Assembly (NCBI GenBank): GCA_900208305.1
Contig: OAPG01000001.1
Span: 2,046,001 to 2,110,000, forward strand
DNA: 64,000 nt
Source: Melanopsichium pennsylvanicum
Taxonomy: Eukaryota; Basidiomycota; Ustilaginomycetes; Ustilaginales
Direction: 5' to 3'
Each line of letters starts with the position of its first letter. Position 1 is the stretch's first letter. The position numbers were made by a program, and so were the translations under genes. Positions 51,335 through 61,315 of the stretch are shown piece by piece. A model generated the notes under the pieces. It was not told the DNA's origin. It worked only from the letters and a program-made list of their open reading frames with translations, and searched no databases.

Positions 51335-52468
51335 TTCGTAGCTGCCGTAGCGCGTGCGGAATGCGGTCTTCCACTCGTGGCCGGGGGCAATCCGGAGGAG
51401 GTTGTAGGCACCCTTCAGATCGAATTTAGTGAAGATCTTGGCCGTCGCCAGCCAATCAAGGTGTTTGGAGATGAGGGGGATCGGGTAGCGGTCCTTGACG
51501 GTGATGGCGTTGAGGGCGCGGTAGTCCACACACGGCCGGAGGCGACCGTCCTTCTTTGGTACAAAGAGGAGGGGCGCGGCAGCTTGGCTACTTGACGGTC
51601 GGATGAAGCCAATGGCCTGCATCTTCCGGAGGTAGTTCCGGAGCTCCTCTTGTTTGCGGTGCGACAGGGAGTAGAGTGCGCCGTAGGGAGGGGTTTTGCC
51701 AGCCTCCAGGTTGATCTCGTGGTCGTGTGGGCGGTGGGGAGGCAGTTGGTTGGCCCTCTCGGCGTCGAAGACGTCGGCGTACTCGCGGTATTCTGGCGGT
51801 AGGGCGGCGAGGTCGGTCGCGGAAACTCGGAGGGGCAGTAGCTCCTCTTCCGGTTCTGGGAGGACCAGCAGGTCCTCCTCAGTGGAGACCAGCTGCCGCC
51901 GGCCGACCAAGTTGTGGAGTTCGTTCCTTTCGAGTTTGGGGTTGGAGGGCACCGTGACGGTGTGGGGGACCCGGAGGTCCCACGTACGGAGGGTATAGTT
52001 TGGCTCCGGCCTGGCGGCCTCGATCCAATCCATACCCAACAGCACGTCGTGGGAGGTCATGGGGGTGATGAAGAGTCGGTGGCGTGAGGTAATGCAGTGG
52101 TTGTTGATGATGATATCCACCGCCGTGTGGCGACTGATGGCGGCCGACATGCCCTGGAGGAATGTGGCGTGGACGGATTTACGGAGGGAGTGGGTAGGAA
52201 TGTTGGCCGTTGCGACCATTTCGGGGGTGATGAAAGAGGCGGTGGCGCCGGTATCGAGCAAGGCGAGGCCTTGCGTGTCGCCGACGCTTACCAAGCATTC
52301 GTAAGTTGGTAAGGTAGGGTGTCGATGGATCCGGAGAACGGATCCCTCTTGCTCCACGACGGGAGTGTCGGTCCGGTGGGCTGCCCAGAATGCTGCGGCG
52401 AGCACCCGGAGCTGGCTTAGGTTGTCGATGGGTTCGGACCGAAGGAACCCATCGACCCTTAGTTTCCC
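51335..52468 (-). pseudogene. pol: E1 pol, 5' part: protease and start of reverse transcriptase
   Basis: In the -1 frame relative to gag, the minus strand is open from the frameshift heptamer at 52462-52468. It encodes protease (LLDTGATASFI), the LLGMDWI strand, and the reverse-transcriptase start (PLLFVPKKDGRLRPCVDYRA, KFDLKGAYNLLRI) up to the family A insertion at Tyr-Glu-Tyr-Leu. No other lesion is visible in this part. Confidence 0.9.
52424..52468 (-). promoter_or_regulatory. -1 ribosomal frameshift signal of family B
   Basis: On the minus strand, GGGAAAC (52468-52462) is in the gag register G-GGA-AAC and directly precedes the gag stop TAA (52461-52459). After a 5-nt spacer comes a perfect 12-bp hairpin, GTCGATGGGTTC (52456-52445) with GAACCCATCGAC (52435-52424), closing a 9-nt loop. 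Slippage places the ribosome in the open pol frame. This is the standard geometry of retroviral -1 sites. Confidence 0.85.
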
Positions 52469-53693
52469 TCCGGGGGATCCTCCGAATCCGATAGGTCACC
52501 ATCGGGGTTGGAGGCTGACCCGTCATCCATGGGGTTGACGAGTATAGTCCCGGAATTGTTGTCAAATGAAATAGCATGTGCCCGGAGAGTTTGTGTTTGG
52601 GGCGCCTTCGGGCAGTCACGGGCCAAATGGTTGCTGCCACCGCAGCCGAAGCACTGCCCGTTGGTCCGTCGGTGCTGGCGGAGGCGTTCCGCCGCATCAC
52701 GCGTAGGGTCCTTGGCCGGTAGTGGAGGTCGTTCCATTTTGCGGGGTCCCTCCGGAGGCTCTCGTTTGGCCGTCACGGCTGGGAGGGGCGGTCGGTGTCG
52801 CAGCTGTGACTCCGAGGGTCTTGTCGTGGCCTCCTGTATCACCTGCATCCGGCGCTCCGTGACAATGGCGGCGTTGATGAAGTCACGGATGTCGGTCATC
52901 GGCACGTGGGTGAGCTTTTCCCGTAGGCGCGGCCGGAGGCTTTGTTCAAACAGCATCAACGCCTGCTGCTGGCGGGCAGGTGCGATTTGGCCGTCAGCGA
53001 CATGAACTCCGCCGCGTGCTCCGATACTGATCCCTTCTGGCGGAGGGCATTCAGTTGGAGGCGTGCGGTGTAGCTGGGGTTGGGATCGCCATGGACGCAA
53101 CGGAGGTCGGCGCAGAAGGTCCTCCAGGAGCTCATCCAGGGCGGATCCTCCCCCTCCTGTTGTTGCACATTGCGGATGCGGGTTCGTGGTTTGCCCGTCA
53201 TGTTGCCGATGGCAAACATGATGCGACGGGCATCCGTCGGAAACTTGGAGGGATTAGCCTCGAAGTTGAGTTCGCATTGATCCAAGAAGTCCTCCAGTTT
53301 GTCTTGGCTGCCGTCCCATTCCGGAGCCTGGAGTCGAATCTCTGGCTCGCGGGGCGCGGCCTCCACGTAGACAGGGGCTACGGTTGGCGGGGGAACCTGG
53401 GCAGCGGTTGCTCCTTGGTAGTGCTGGGAAGACTCCGGTCTGGGTTGATCCTCCCTGGGGAGGAAGGCGGCCTCTAACAGAGCGGTAATGCGCCGCTGTT
53501 GTTCAGAGGTTTCACGCAGAAGCGCCAGGATATCCACTTGCCCTTGGACCAAGGTGGTCAGGGCGGCGGGCGATTTGCCCGAGGGTGCAACGACGCTGGC
53601 GGGCTCGTCTCCGCTGGGGGAGATGGTGGGAGCGTCTCCCTCCGCTTGGGAGGAGGCGTCCGTTTGGTTTCGTCGGTTGGAGCGTGTACTCAT
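52459..53693 (-). pseudogene. gag: E1 gag, frameshifted
   Basis: The ATG at 53693 opens a Gag of family B with a gag core (about 53400-53000). The frame shifts between about 53005 and 52980 (after FMSLTA, before APARQQQALMLFEQSL), so the first frame ends at 52956. The second frame carries the C-terminal half with the CCHC knuckle CFGCGGSNHLARDC to the TAA at 52459. A one-base indel explains the break. Before that lesion Gag would have been about 410 residues. Confidence 0.88.
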
Positions 53694-53732
53694 CTTGGTT
53701 ACGACGTCGTCCCGTGGGGAGGTCGCATGTAA

Positions 53733-54164
53733 TGTTAAGGCTGTAGGGTCTAGATACCGCGGGCGGCTACAGCCGGGATGGAGTCTACGGGTACGGAGAG
53801 GTCGTAGGCGGGGGCAACACAGGCGGTCGGGGGTCAGAGCACACTACTGCGTTGCTATAGAGCTAACTAAGTAATACATGCGACGAGGTCCGGAGGCAAC
53901 CTCATGTCAGGCGGGGGGCGGGGTGGTAAGGTACCGGAGCTATTGGCCACTTCCCACCGCGGCGTTACAATGTTAGGTTGCCGACGGTCGTATTCTACGT
54001 ACGGAGGGGCCAGCCGCGGTTGGGCGGTAGGAGGATCGTGTCAGGCCGACCGCTCCGCTGCGAGGGGTCCGGAGAGGGTCGGTCGGGGCCCGATCACAAC
54101 GATCGCTCAATCGGGAGGGGGGCCGAGCACCCCCTCTTTGGGCTCCGGTTGGTAGGCACTAACA
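53733..54164 (-). repeat. E1 5' LTR (432 bp)
   Basis: It has the same ends as 28324-28755. The roughly five differences between the two LTRs are all transitions. It is followed on the right by the second GAAAG target copy. Confidence 0.95.
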
Positions 54165-54463
54165 GAAAGGGGAATGGGGGAAAAATGGGGGAGGTCGAGA
54201 AGGAAGACCCGTGGACCCCAATCCTTATATCCCCCCTCGATAGCTACGCACGAGCAATGGCGCACAGTCAATTCCGCCGGTCCAAGGCATTGTGGGTGGT
54301 ATTGTCTCATTGCTGCGCATCCGCGATTAAATTGCCAAAACGAGCGTCGCGACTTGTACAGAGAGGCGTCCCCGGCGCGGATTAAGGTTGGGGGAGTACG
54401 ACCCCTCTTGCCCTCCTGTCCTATCAGCCGCCTGGGGACCAGTCGGCCTGAACCGGGGGGTAA
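54165..54463 (-). promoter_or_regulatory. displaced leader/promoter of the E2 gene X and E2 polypurine tract
   Basis: This is the inverted counterpart of 28756-29056. It contains the TATA box (TATAAGG on the minus strand, 54223-54229) that originally lay 61 bp from the E2 gene X ATG. E1 insertion moved it about 26 kb away. It ends at 54463 with the polypurine tract ACCGGGGGGTAA in + orientation, next to the E2 3' LTR. Confidence 0.75.
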
Positions 54464-54895
54464 TGTTAGTGCCTACCAACCGGAGTCCAAAGAGGGGGTG
54501 CTCGGCCCTCCTCCTGATTGAGCGATTGTTGTGATTGGGCCCCGACCGACCCTCTCCGGACCCCTCGCAGCGGAGCGGTCGGCCTGACACGATCCTCCTA
54601 CCGCCCAACCGCGGCTGGCCCCTCCGTACGCAGAATACAACCGTCGGCAACCTAACATTGTAACGCCGCAGTGGGAGGTGGCCGATAGCTCCTGTACCTT
54701 ACCACCCCGCCCCTGCCTGACATGAGGTTGCCTCCGGACCTTGTCGCATGTATTACATAGTTAGCTCTATAGCAACGCAGTAGTGTGCTCTGACCCCCGA
54801 CCGCCTGTGTCGCCCACACCTACGACCTCTCCGTACCCGTAGACCCTGTCCCGGCTGTAGCCGCCCCGCGGTATCTAGACCCTACGGCCTTAACA
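54464..54895 (+). repeat. E2 3' LTR (432 bp)
   Basis: This is a full-length B-type LTR from TGTTAGTGCC to CCTTAACA in + orientation, preceded by the E2 polypurine tract. It abuts another B-type LTR without a spacer. Confidence 0.92.
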
Positions 54896-55327
54896 GTTAG
54901 TGCCCCACCAACCGTAGTCCAAAGAGGGGGCGCTCGGTCCCCCTCCTGATTGAGCAATCGTTGCGATTGGGCCCCGACCAACCCTCTCCGGACCCCTCGC
55001 AGAGGAGCGGTTGGCCTAACACAATCCTCCTACCGCCCAACGGTGGCTGGCCCCTCCGTAAGCAGAATACGACCGTTGGCAATCTAACATTGTAGCGCTG
55101 CGGTGGGAGGTGGCCATTAGCTCTTGGACCTTACTACCCCACCCCTGCTTGACATGAGGTTGCCTCCGGACCTCGTTGCATGTATTACTTAGTTAGCTCT
55201 ATAGCAACGCAGTAGTGTGCTCTGACCCCCGACTGCCTGTGTTGCCTACGCCTACAACCTCTCCGTACCCGTAGACCCTATCCTGGCTGTAGCCGCCCCG
55301 CGGTACCTAGACCCTACGGCCTTAACA
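54896..55327 (+). repeat. second, older B-type LTR directly abutting the E2 LTR
   Basis: It begins GTTAGTGCCCC, lacking the first T of the LTR, and ends CCTTAACA at 55327. Its sequence is closer to the old 5' LTR at 21533 than to the E2 LTR next to it. There is no target duplication between the two LTRs. Confidence 0.9.
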
Positions 55328-57052
55328 AGATCCTTCCAACTCTTGTAGCGGCCCTCTACAGCCTCTGGTCTCCATCCACAGCTTCCGGCAAGTGTCCAAC
55401 AGAAAACAGCTGGAAACCCACCCCTTTACTGGAACTCAATCTTCCTCTGCATGCGCTGTTGCCTGGGCAATCACCTTGATGGCCTCACAATCTACGTAAG
55501 TAGCCTTTGGTTGCGCTTGTGCTCTTATTCTTGCTGTTGTTCTTTGATGACAGTGATGATTGCATCCTCCCACTAGCCACTTGATGGTTCTCTAACCTAT
55601 TTGAAAACAACTGACACAACAATTGAGGCTGGCTTTGGCGCCTGTGTATGAGCTGGTATGTGGTGATGAGAACGCCTCAAGAACAGGCCAAAATCCAGAT
55701 TGCCTGATCAAGGGCACACAAACCCGTGTCAACCATGCTGACGCCACTGTTAGACCCGCTATACGTGTGTTTGAAAGCGGGTCTGATACTGACTCACACG
55801 GTGTGCGCCAGGAAGCGCGTCACAGGCGCACATCTCGACGAATTTCGATGTGATTGGCAAGGGAGAAAGAGAGAGAGTCTTCTTCTTATTGGTTTGTCGC
55901 GTTTTTGGCTCGCGTGTTGCAGGCGCGTTGCACGCTAAATGAATTCAGCCAAATCAATAAAGTAAAGTAGTAGGCGTGGCTGGCTGGCTGGCTGGCAGTG
56001 CTCAAGCAAGCGAAAGGTCCGGTCAAATTCCAAAGAGAAGTAACAATTAGATATGCCAGCACGCCGAGCGCGAACTTTTCGAAGGCACTTCCCCAGTCGA
56101 GTTTTTGTCGAGGAGCAGCAGCGATGTTCTCGGTCTTCTATCCCTTTTGTTTATCCATGTCGTACTGTACTGACAGTGGCCGTGGAAGTAGCCGCACCCC
56201 CTGTGAGGTTGACTTCTCATTTTTTCCCCTCATGTTTTCTCCGTTTCCTCAAGTCTTTGTGCCGTGTACGCGCCTTTATTTCGATGCGCTGCCCCTCTGT
56301 CTCCGAATGTGCATAAGTGTGTGTGCGCCTCACGTCTCTCCTTTTTTCATTTTTTTTTTTTGTTGAGGCGGATCTGGCCGCAGGAGAGGATGCAGCCATC
56401 AAACCGAAACAGCGCTCGCTTGCGACTGCCAGTGTGCCGCTGCCACGGCCACGCTTCTCGGCCTCGGTCGTTTGAGGTTTCAGCGTTCACCTCAGTGCCC
56501 ACGCATTGCAACATCGTCACCTCTTCTCTCGTTCCACACCATCATCTTTCGTTGGCTCGACCCTCATCTTGTAGCTCGGGCTCTCATACAGTCTATCCTA
56601 TCGACACTTAGTGCACAATCCACCATCTCGACATTAAATCTTTTTCGCGACTTCGATCCGTGCAGTACAGTTCCTCCTTCGGGGGTTCGTGCCATTCTCA
56701 GCAGTAACTCGTACGCCTGCAAACCAGCCTTGGTGCTCAGCCAATCAAGTCGCCCTGAGCATCACTTCTCGCAGAGGGCCGACTTTCCGACTCGACGCAG
56801 GCGGATGGCCCTTTATCCGGAGATATTCCAAGGACACGATTTGTCACGACTATCCAAAAGAAGCACGTTGCTTTCTCTTTTCAAAGATTCGTCTTTTCAG
56901 GATCACTCCTACCGATCACCGCTCTCATTTCTGTCCCAAACCACATCGGAGTAAGCAACACACCACATTCCTCGGAGGATCGGGCCTGCCGAAGATTTTG
57001 TGATAACCTGAACTGGTAGGCTTGAAGTTCAGTCTCGGCTTGTCCGCCCGCC
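55328..57052. other. intergenic region, right border of the island to SPA2
   Basis: I recognise no transposon sequence after 55327. A (TGGC)n run occurs at about 55977-55996 and a T run at about 56348-56361. From about 56500 the sequence is CT-rich, typical of the 5' leader of the next gene. Open frames here have no protein-like composition or domain. Confidence 0.5.
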
Positions 57053-60000
57053 ATGATGCCCATGCAGCCCCCGCCTCAACCACCGCACCAGCATTTCAAC
57101 CCAAACGCAATGAATGGGCCTCCCAGCATCAATGGTAGACCAGGACCAGGGCCAAGATATGGCGCACCGCCAGGTGGATCCGCCATCGGCTTCCATCCAT
57201 CCAACGGTAGCGGTCCACACGACTCGTACCCATCCTCGCACCCTCTCACATCGCCGCAGCCAACATTCTCATCACCACACGGTGCTCCTTCTATCCAACT
57301 GCAAGATGTCCCTCTCACTAGCACACGCTCTGTCTCCAACAACCAAGATGCATCGTTTGCTTCATCCGCAGGCTCTTCACAACCGTCTGGGTCCAGGTAC
57401 CGCCGCGTTCGTCCAGATACCGAAGAGATCAAGCGTGTCGGTCGATCGCATTACGTCGAGCTGCTCGGCTTCCTTCGAACCCACCTCGCCAAGGTAGAGC
57501 AGACCGCGCCCCGATCCAATGCCCGTGAAAAGCTCACCCGTCTGAGCAAGCAGCAGTTCACAGAGCTATCCACCGATGTCTACGACGAGCTCATGCGACG
57601 ACAAAGCAATGCAAAGAACGGGAACAGCCAACCTTTCCTTGCGGTACGCGACGAGTTCCACCCCAAGCGCAACCAGGCCCGACAGAAACTCGCTACCTTG
57701 CCAAGGAATCGTTTCAAGGATCTCGCCTCGGACGTCTTCTTCGAGTTGGAGCGCAGATTTCCTGAATTGAAGCGAGAGTTTCGACCAGACGCTATCGCCC
57801 GCGAACAGGCGCGAGAAGACGAGATGCGTGAACAGGCCGAAGCGGCGCTCCAACGTAAAGACTCGATGGGCCAACCGCAGCCTTCCACCTCGGATCGCAT
57901 CGTTCCTGCCAAGGGCACACTGGTGGAAGAAGACATCGCAGTTCCTTATACGGGCAACGGGTCCAAGATCGGCCACCGTGGCAACGACATCGACACTCTC
58001 TTCGAACGAGTGTCTTCGCCGATGCGCGACTCGATGGGGTCGAACGGCATCAACGGGCTTGCAGATAATCGCAGCACCATGTACAGTCAAGCCAGCAGCG
58101 TCGGTACAGGCTTTTTCAACGGATATACAGCGGGGAGCATCGCAAGCCCCAATCTCGGTCGAGGCAGTGCATTCGAGTCATCAGACGCTTCCTCTGCCAT
58201 GATTGAGAAGATGCGATCGGAGTACGAGCTACACATTGCCAAGCTCCAGCAGCAGGTCAGTTTGCTCGAAATGCAGATCGCTGAAGCTGGTCCGCGCGCG
58301 CGTAAGGCCGACGAGCTTGCAGGTCGCAACGAAGAACTGGACCGCCAGCTCACGCAGCTTCGTAAAGAGCTCGAAGAGGCAAAGCAAAAGCATGAGGAGG
58401 ATCGTGAACGTCATCGCAATCTGACTGCGGAGAGGGAGTCGGAGCTCGACTCGGTTCGCAAGCAACTGCTGGAAAAGGACAGTGTGGACGAACAAGCTGA
58501 TTTCGAAGCACTGCAAAGGGATCATTCACAGCAGGCGGAAGTTGTCGCCGAACTCAAGCAGGAGGTCGGCACCCTTCTGGAAGAGCTCCGTGAGCTTTCG
58601 GCACGTAACGATGAGATTCAGGCAGATCGTGACAATGATGTTGCCGTCATAAAGGATCTGAATGCGCAAATGGCAAACTACAAGCGCCTCTACGAGACCG
58701 CAAAGACTGAACTGCGCAACCTGAAAGCCACATCACAGCTCTACGTTCAGCCGCCCAAGGCAGATGACTTCATGCCAGCTTCAGATAAAGGCGCGATCGC
58801 GGACGTTAACCTGACTGCCTTCCAGAGCTCTATCGATGAGCTTCTAGCTGCTGCTCGGTCAAAGACCCCTAGCAATGTGCTGCTCTCGATGAAGACGGTG
58901 GTGCTTGCGACAACGCTTGTGACGGATGACGTGTCCAAGTACGAACAGATCTCGGGCAACATTGCTGAACTTTCGCAGGAGGATCAGGAACAGCTGATGG
59001 CGCTCAAGTCCAAGTGCTCGGCAACGCTCAACAATCTGATGACCGCGTGTCGCAACCATGCCTCTTCGCACGGGTTGTCGCCAGTCAGCTTGCTGGATGC
59101 TGCAGCGAGCCACGTCTCGGCAACCATTGTGGACTTGGTCAAGCTGCTCAAGGTACGCAAAGCGAGCAAGGTAGAGGCGGACGAGTTCCGGGCATCTTTC
59201 GGAGAAGAGACGGTGGCAGCCAAGCTGAAACCGCTCCACATCAATGCTCAGTCTGCCAACCGCGACACAAGTGCCACACTTTCGCCCAACACAGCTAACT
59301 CTTACAGCTTTGCAAGTCTCAACCCCAGCTCGGCTGCTGGTGGTGATGATCGATTCTCGCCGCGTATCAGGAACAGTCCCACCATGGGTCGATACTCGCC
59401 CATCGGCTACAAGGCCGAGACGATCCGCAAAGACTCTGGTGGAGAAAATTACTGGCGTAGCCGCGCAACTTCGATTTCGTCTGTGGGTAGTGCAAGCGCC
59501 AGCAACACGCCTAGCATGGCAACCATGCCGCAGATGCCTGACTTGCACGAGGTGAAGCGACTGATGGACGAATCGTCGTTCCCAAGGGCAAGTGGTGCCA
59601 AAGAAAGGGCGTCAGGCGGCGGTGCAGCGACGCCATCGCCTCCCTCGACCGAGAGTAAAGTTCAGCGATCCGAGACATACGACTCTCTGCATACGGTCAC
59701 GTCCGCGTCTGGCAGTGGGTTTGGCAGCCAGAACGGCGAGGAGAACTGGTCGGAGCTGCGCAACTACATTGAAGTGCAGACCGAAGCCATTGTGCACTCG
59801 ATTCAAGCTCTGCTGTCTGCCATCCGGGAGGGTGCGCAAGGTGTGCAGTTGAGCGAGAATCTGACTCAGATCACCACGATCGTTTCGTCGATTGTGGCGA
59901 TTTCCAAGGGTAACTTGCCAGCCAAGAGCAAAGCCGAGGGCGAGAGCATTCTGGACGAGTTGACAGACAACTGTGAAAAGTTGAGCGAGATGCAAGGACA

Positions 60001-60124
60001 TGCTTCTTTCGACAAGAGCACCAAGAGTATGATGGCGAGTGCTTCTTATGGCGTGGCTAAGGGCTTGAAGGCACTCAACGCTCTCTTTAACGATGCCGAT
60101 CTGTCACAGGAGAGAACAGTGTAG
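57053..60124 (+). CDS. SPA2: polarisome scaffold Spa2-like protein
   Basis: This 1023-residue protein matches Spa2, the polarity scaffold at growing hyphal tips that binds formin and MAP-kinase components. After a Pro/Ser-rich start, two Spa2-homology (GIT1-like SHD) repeats occur at about residues 125-250, with HYVELLGFLRTHL...LTRLSKQQFTELSTDVYDEL and ARQKLATLPRNRFKDLASDV. A long coiled coil (about 385-565) follows, then a conserved helical middle domain (about 585-730) and a Ser-rich linker. The C-terminal helical domain starts near 900 (WSELRNYIEVQTEAIVHSI). The start ATG at 57053 has context CCGCCATGATG. No intron is needed. The length is shorter than yeast Spa2 (1466) but typical for basidiomycetes as far as I recall. 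Confidence 0.9.
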   Translation: MMPMQPPPQPPHQHFNPNAMNGPPSINGRPGPGPRYGAPPGGSAIGFHPSNGSGPHDSYPSSHPLTSPQPTFSSPHGAPSIQLQDVPLTSTRSVSNNQDASFASSAGSSQPSGSRYRRVRPDTEEIKRVGRSHYVELLGFLRTHLAKVEQTAPRSNAREKLTRLSKQQFTELSTDVYDELMRRQSNAKNGNSQPFLAVRDEFHPKRNQARQKLATLPRNRFKDLASDVFFELERRFPELKREFRPDAIAREQAREDEMREQAEAALQRKDSMGQPQPSTSDRIVPAKGTLVEEDIAVPYTGNGSKIGHRGNDIDTLFERVSSPMRDSMGSNGINGLADNRSTMYSQASSVGTGFFNGYTAGSIASPNLGRGSAFESSDASSAMIEKMRSEYELHIAKLQQQVSLLEMQIAEAGPRARKADELAGRNEELDRQLTQLRKELEEAKQKHEEDRERHRNLTAERESELDSVRKQLLEKDSVDEQADFEALQRDHSQQAEVVAELKQEVGTLLEELRELSARNDEIQADRDNDVAVIKDLNAQMANYKRLYETAKTELRNLKATSQLYVQPPKADDFMPASDKGAIADVNLTAFQSSIDELLAAARSKTPSNVLLSMKTVVLATTLVTDDVSKYEQISGNIAELSQEDQEQLMALKSKCSATLNNLMTACRNHASSHGLSPVSLLDAAASHVSATIVDLVKLLKVRKASKVEADEFRASFGEETVAAKLKPLHINAQSANRDTSATLSPNTANSYSFASLNPSSAAGGDDRFSPRIRNSPTMGRYSPIGYKAETIRKDSGGENYWRSRATSISSVGSASASNTPSMATMPQMPDLHEVKRLMDESSFPRASGAKERASGGGAATPSPPSTESKVQRSETYDSLHTVTSASGSGFGSQNGEENWSELRNYIEVQTEAIVHSIQALLSAIREGAQGVQLSENLTQITTIVSSIVAISKGNLPAKSKAEGESILDELTDNCEKLSEMQGHASFDKSTKSMMASASYGVAKGLKALNALFNDADLSQERTV

Positions 60125-60793
60125 TGGACCTTTTCTTTGGCATGTGGATTGAAGTAATACAGGGATACCCACTGGTTACATCGAACGTATTTTTAAGAGA
60201 CTGATGATGAGGTTATGTGAGGAAGGGTGCTATGCGGCCCATACGAGACATTTGATACCCGGAGTACAATACTGTGCTGGACCGGTAAATATCATTAGGC
60301 ACGACGACGGGACTCGATAGATGCACACGGATGACCAAATTATCCCTTTTTTTTGTTTGAGAGTCGGAGGGAATCCAGAAAGCGCAAGAAGCTGTGGAGT
60401 GAGACTCTCTGGAAGCAGAATGTAAAGTAAAATAACTTCATACTGTGTTTGCGTTGAGATGGCCGAGAAGGCGGCGCTGTGAGTTGGCTTTTTTCCATTT
60501 TTTTTTTCACGCATCTGAAAGCGTGTTGTTGCATGCTGTGTGACTTTTTCTTTTTTCTTTGCTAATTTAACGGAAGAGCCAATTTTGGATATAATTCAAG
60601 CTTGTATTCGAAATTGCAGATAGAAACGTTTGGTTTGTTTGCCATTACATCGTTGTGTAGCATATAGCGAAGCATTGGCATCAATACTAGCGCCAAATGT
60701 GACCAGTGAGAGAACACAAGCCCTTAGCCAGTCTCAAGGCACGAATTCCATGTGCTTTTCCCGTCATCATTGCGACCCATGACCAATGCCGCA
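60125..60793. other. intergenic spacer downstream of SPA2
   Basis: This is a 3' flank with several T runs (for example 60350-60357 and 60498-60509). No gene is seen. Confidence 0.5.
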
Positions 60794-61283
60794 TCAACGA
60801 TACAGTTCGAAAAGTCTAACGCTTACTGATTCCGAAATTCCATCATCTCCTAGTCGAGTCCATGGCCGACAAGCCAAAAGCTCAGAGAGTGAATTTAAGC
60901 TACTCTGGTTTTCAAGCAACTCGTTAATGCACTCGATTCCCATAGATTCTAAAAATCGCTGTACTCACGCACCGGCTAATGCCGCCATCACCTCCTCCTT
61001 CCAAAATACAGACCTGATCACATTCTGTTCATCCTCATCTTGTTCGGAGTCATGGCCAGCAAGGTAATCTTGCCTCCACATGTACAACCGATCAGCTGCT
61101 GAATCGCATCAATGAGGCCATTCCCATGTTTGCGGCCCCTCGTACAACCTGATCACTTAGCCGACGTTCACACAGCTGCAATTCGCCAACTCCCGCATCT
61201 TTTTTTAGAAACAGCACATTAAGAGCGACTCGGTCAGTCTTGGCATCTGCCATTAAGCAATTATACGCGGTACAGATGGGCAA
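60794..61283 (-). pseudogene. unrecognised minus-strand coding remnant
   Basis: The minus strand from about 61125 to the TGA at 60794-60796 reads as ordinary protein (DRLYMWRQDYLAGHDSEQDE, then VFWKEEVMAALAG, RFLESMGIECINELLENQSS, and so on to FELYR). One in-frame TGA at 60965-60967 interrupts it. A second protein-like stretch (about 61283-61150, ALNVLFLKKDAGVGELQLCE) lies upstream in another frame. It could be a decayed gene, or a small spliced gene with the TGA as a sequencing or strain difference. I do not recognise a family. It is tail-to-head with the zinc-finger gene (same strand, 30 bp downstream of its stop). Confidence 0.4.
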
Positions 61284-61315
61284 GTTTTGCAGTTTGTAGC
61301 GGTCCTATCTTCTCT

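Larger units (their letters stand above)
28324..54164 (-). mobile_element. family B LTR retrotransposon E1 (Ty3/gypsy type), about 7.6 kb excluding the nested array
   Basis: E1 is flanked by 432-bp LTRs (28324-28755 and 53733-54164) and the 5-bp target duplication GAAAG. The coding order on the minus strand is gag, protease, reverse transcriptase, RNase H, integrase, chromodomain. That order (integrase after RNase H) makes it Ty3/gypsy, and the chromodomain marks a chromovirus. Between pol and the 3' LTR sits gene X on the opposite strand. The 18.3-kb family A array is inserted within the reverse-transcriptase codons. Lesions are a gag frameshift, a TGA in pol and the array itself. The LTRs differ at about five positions, all transitions. 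Confidence 0.93.
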
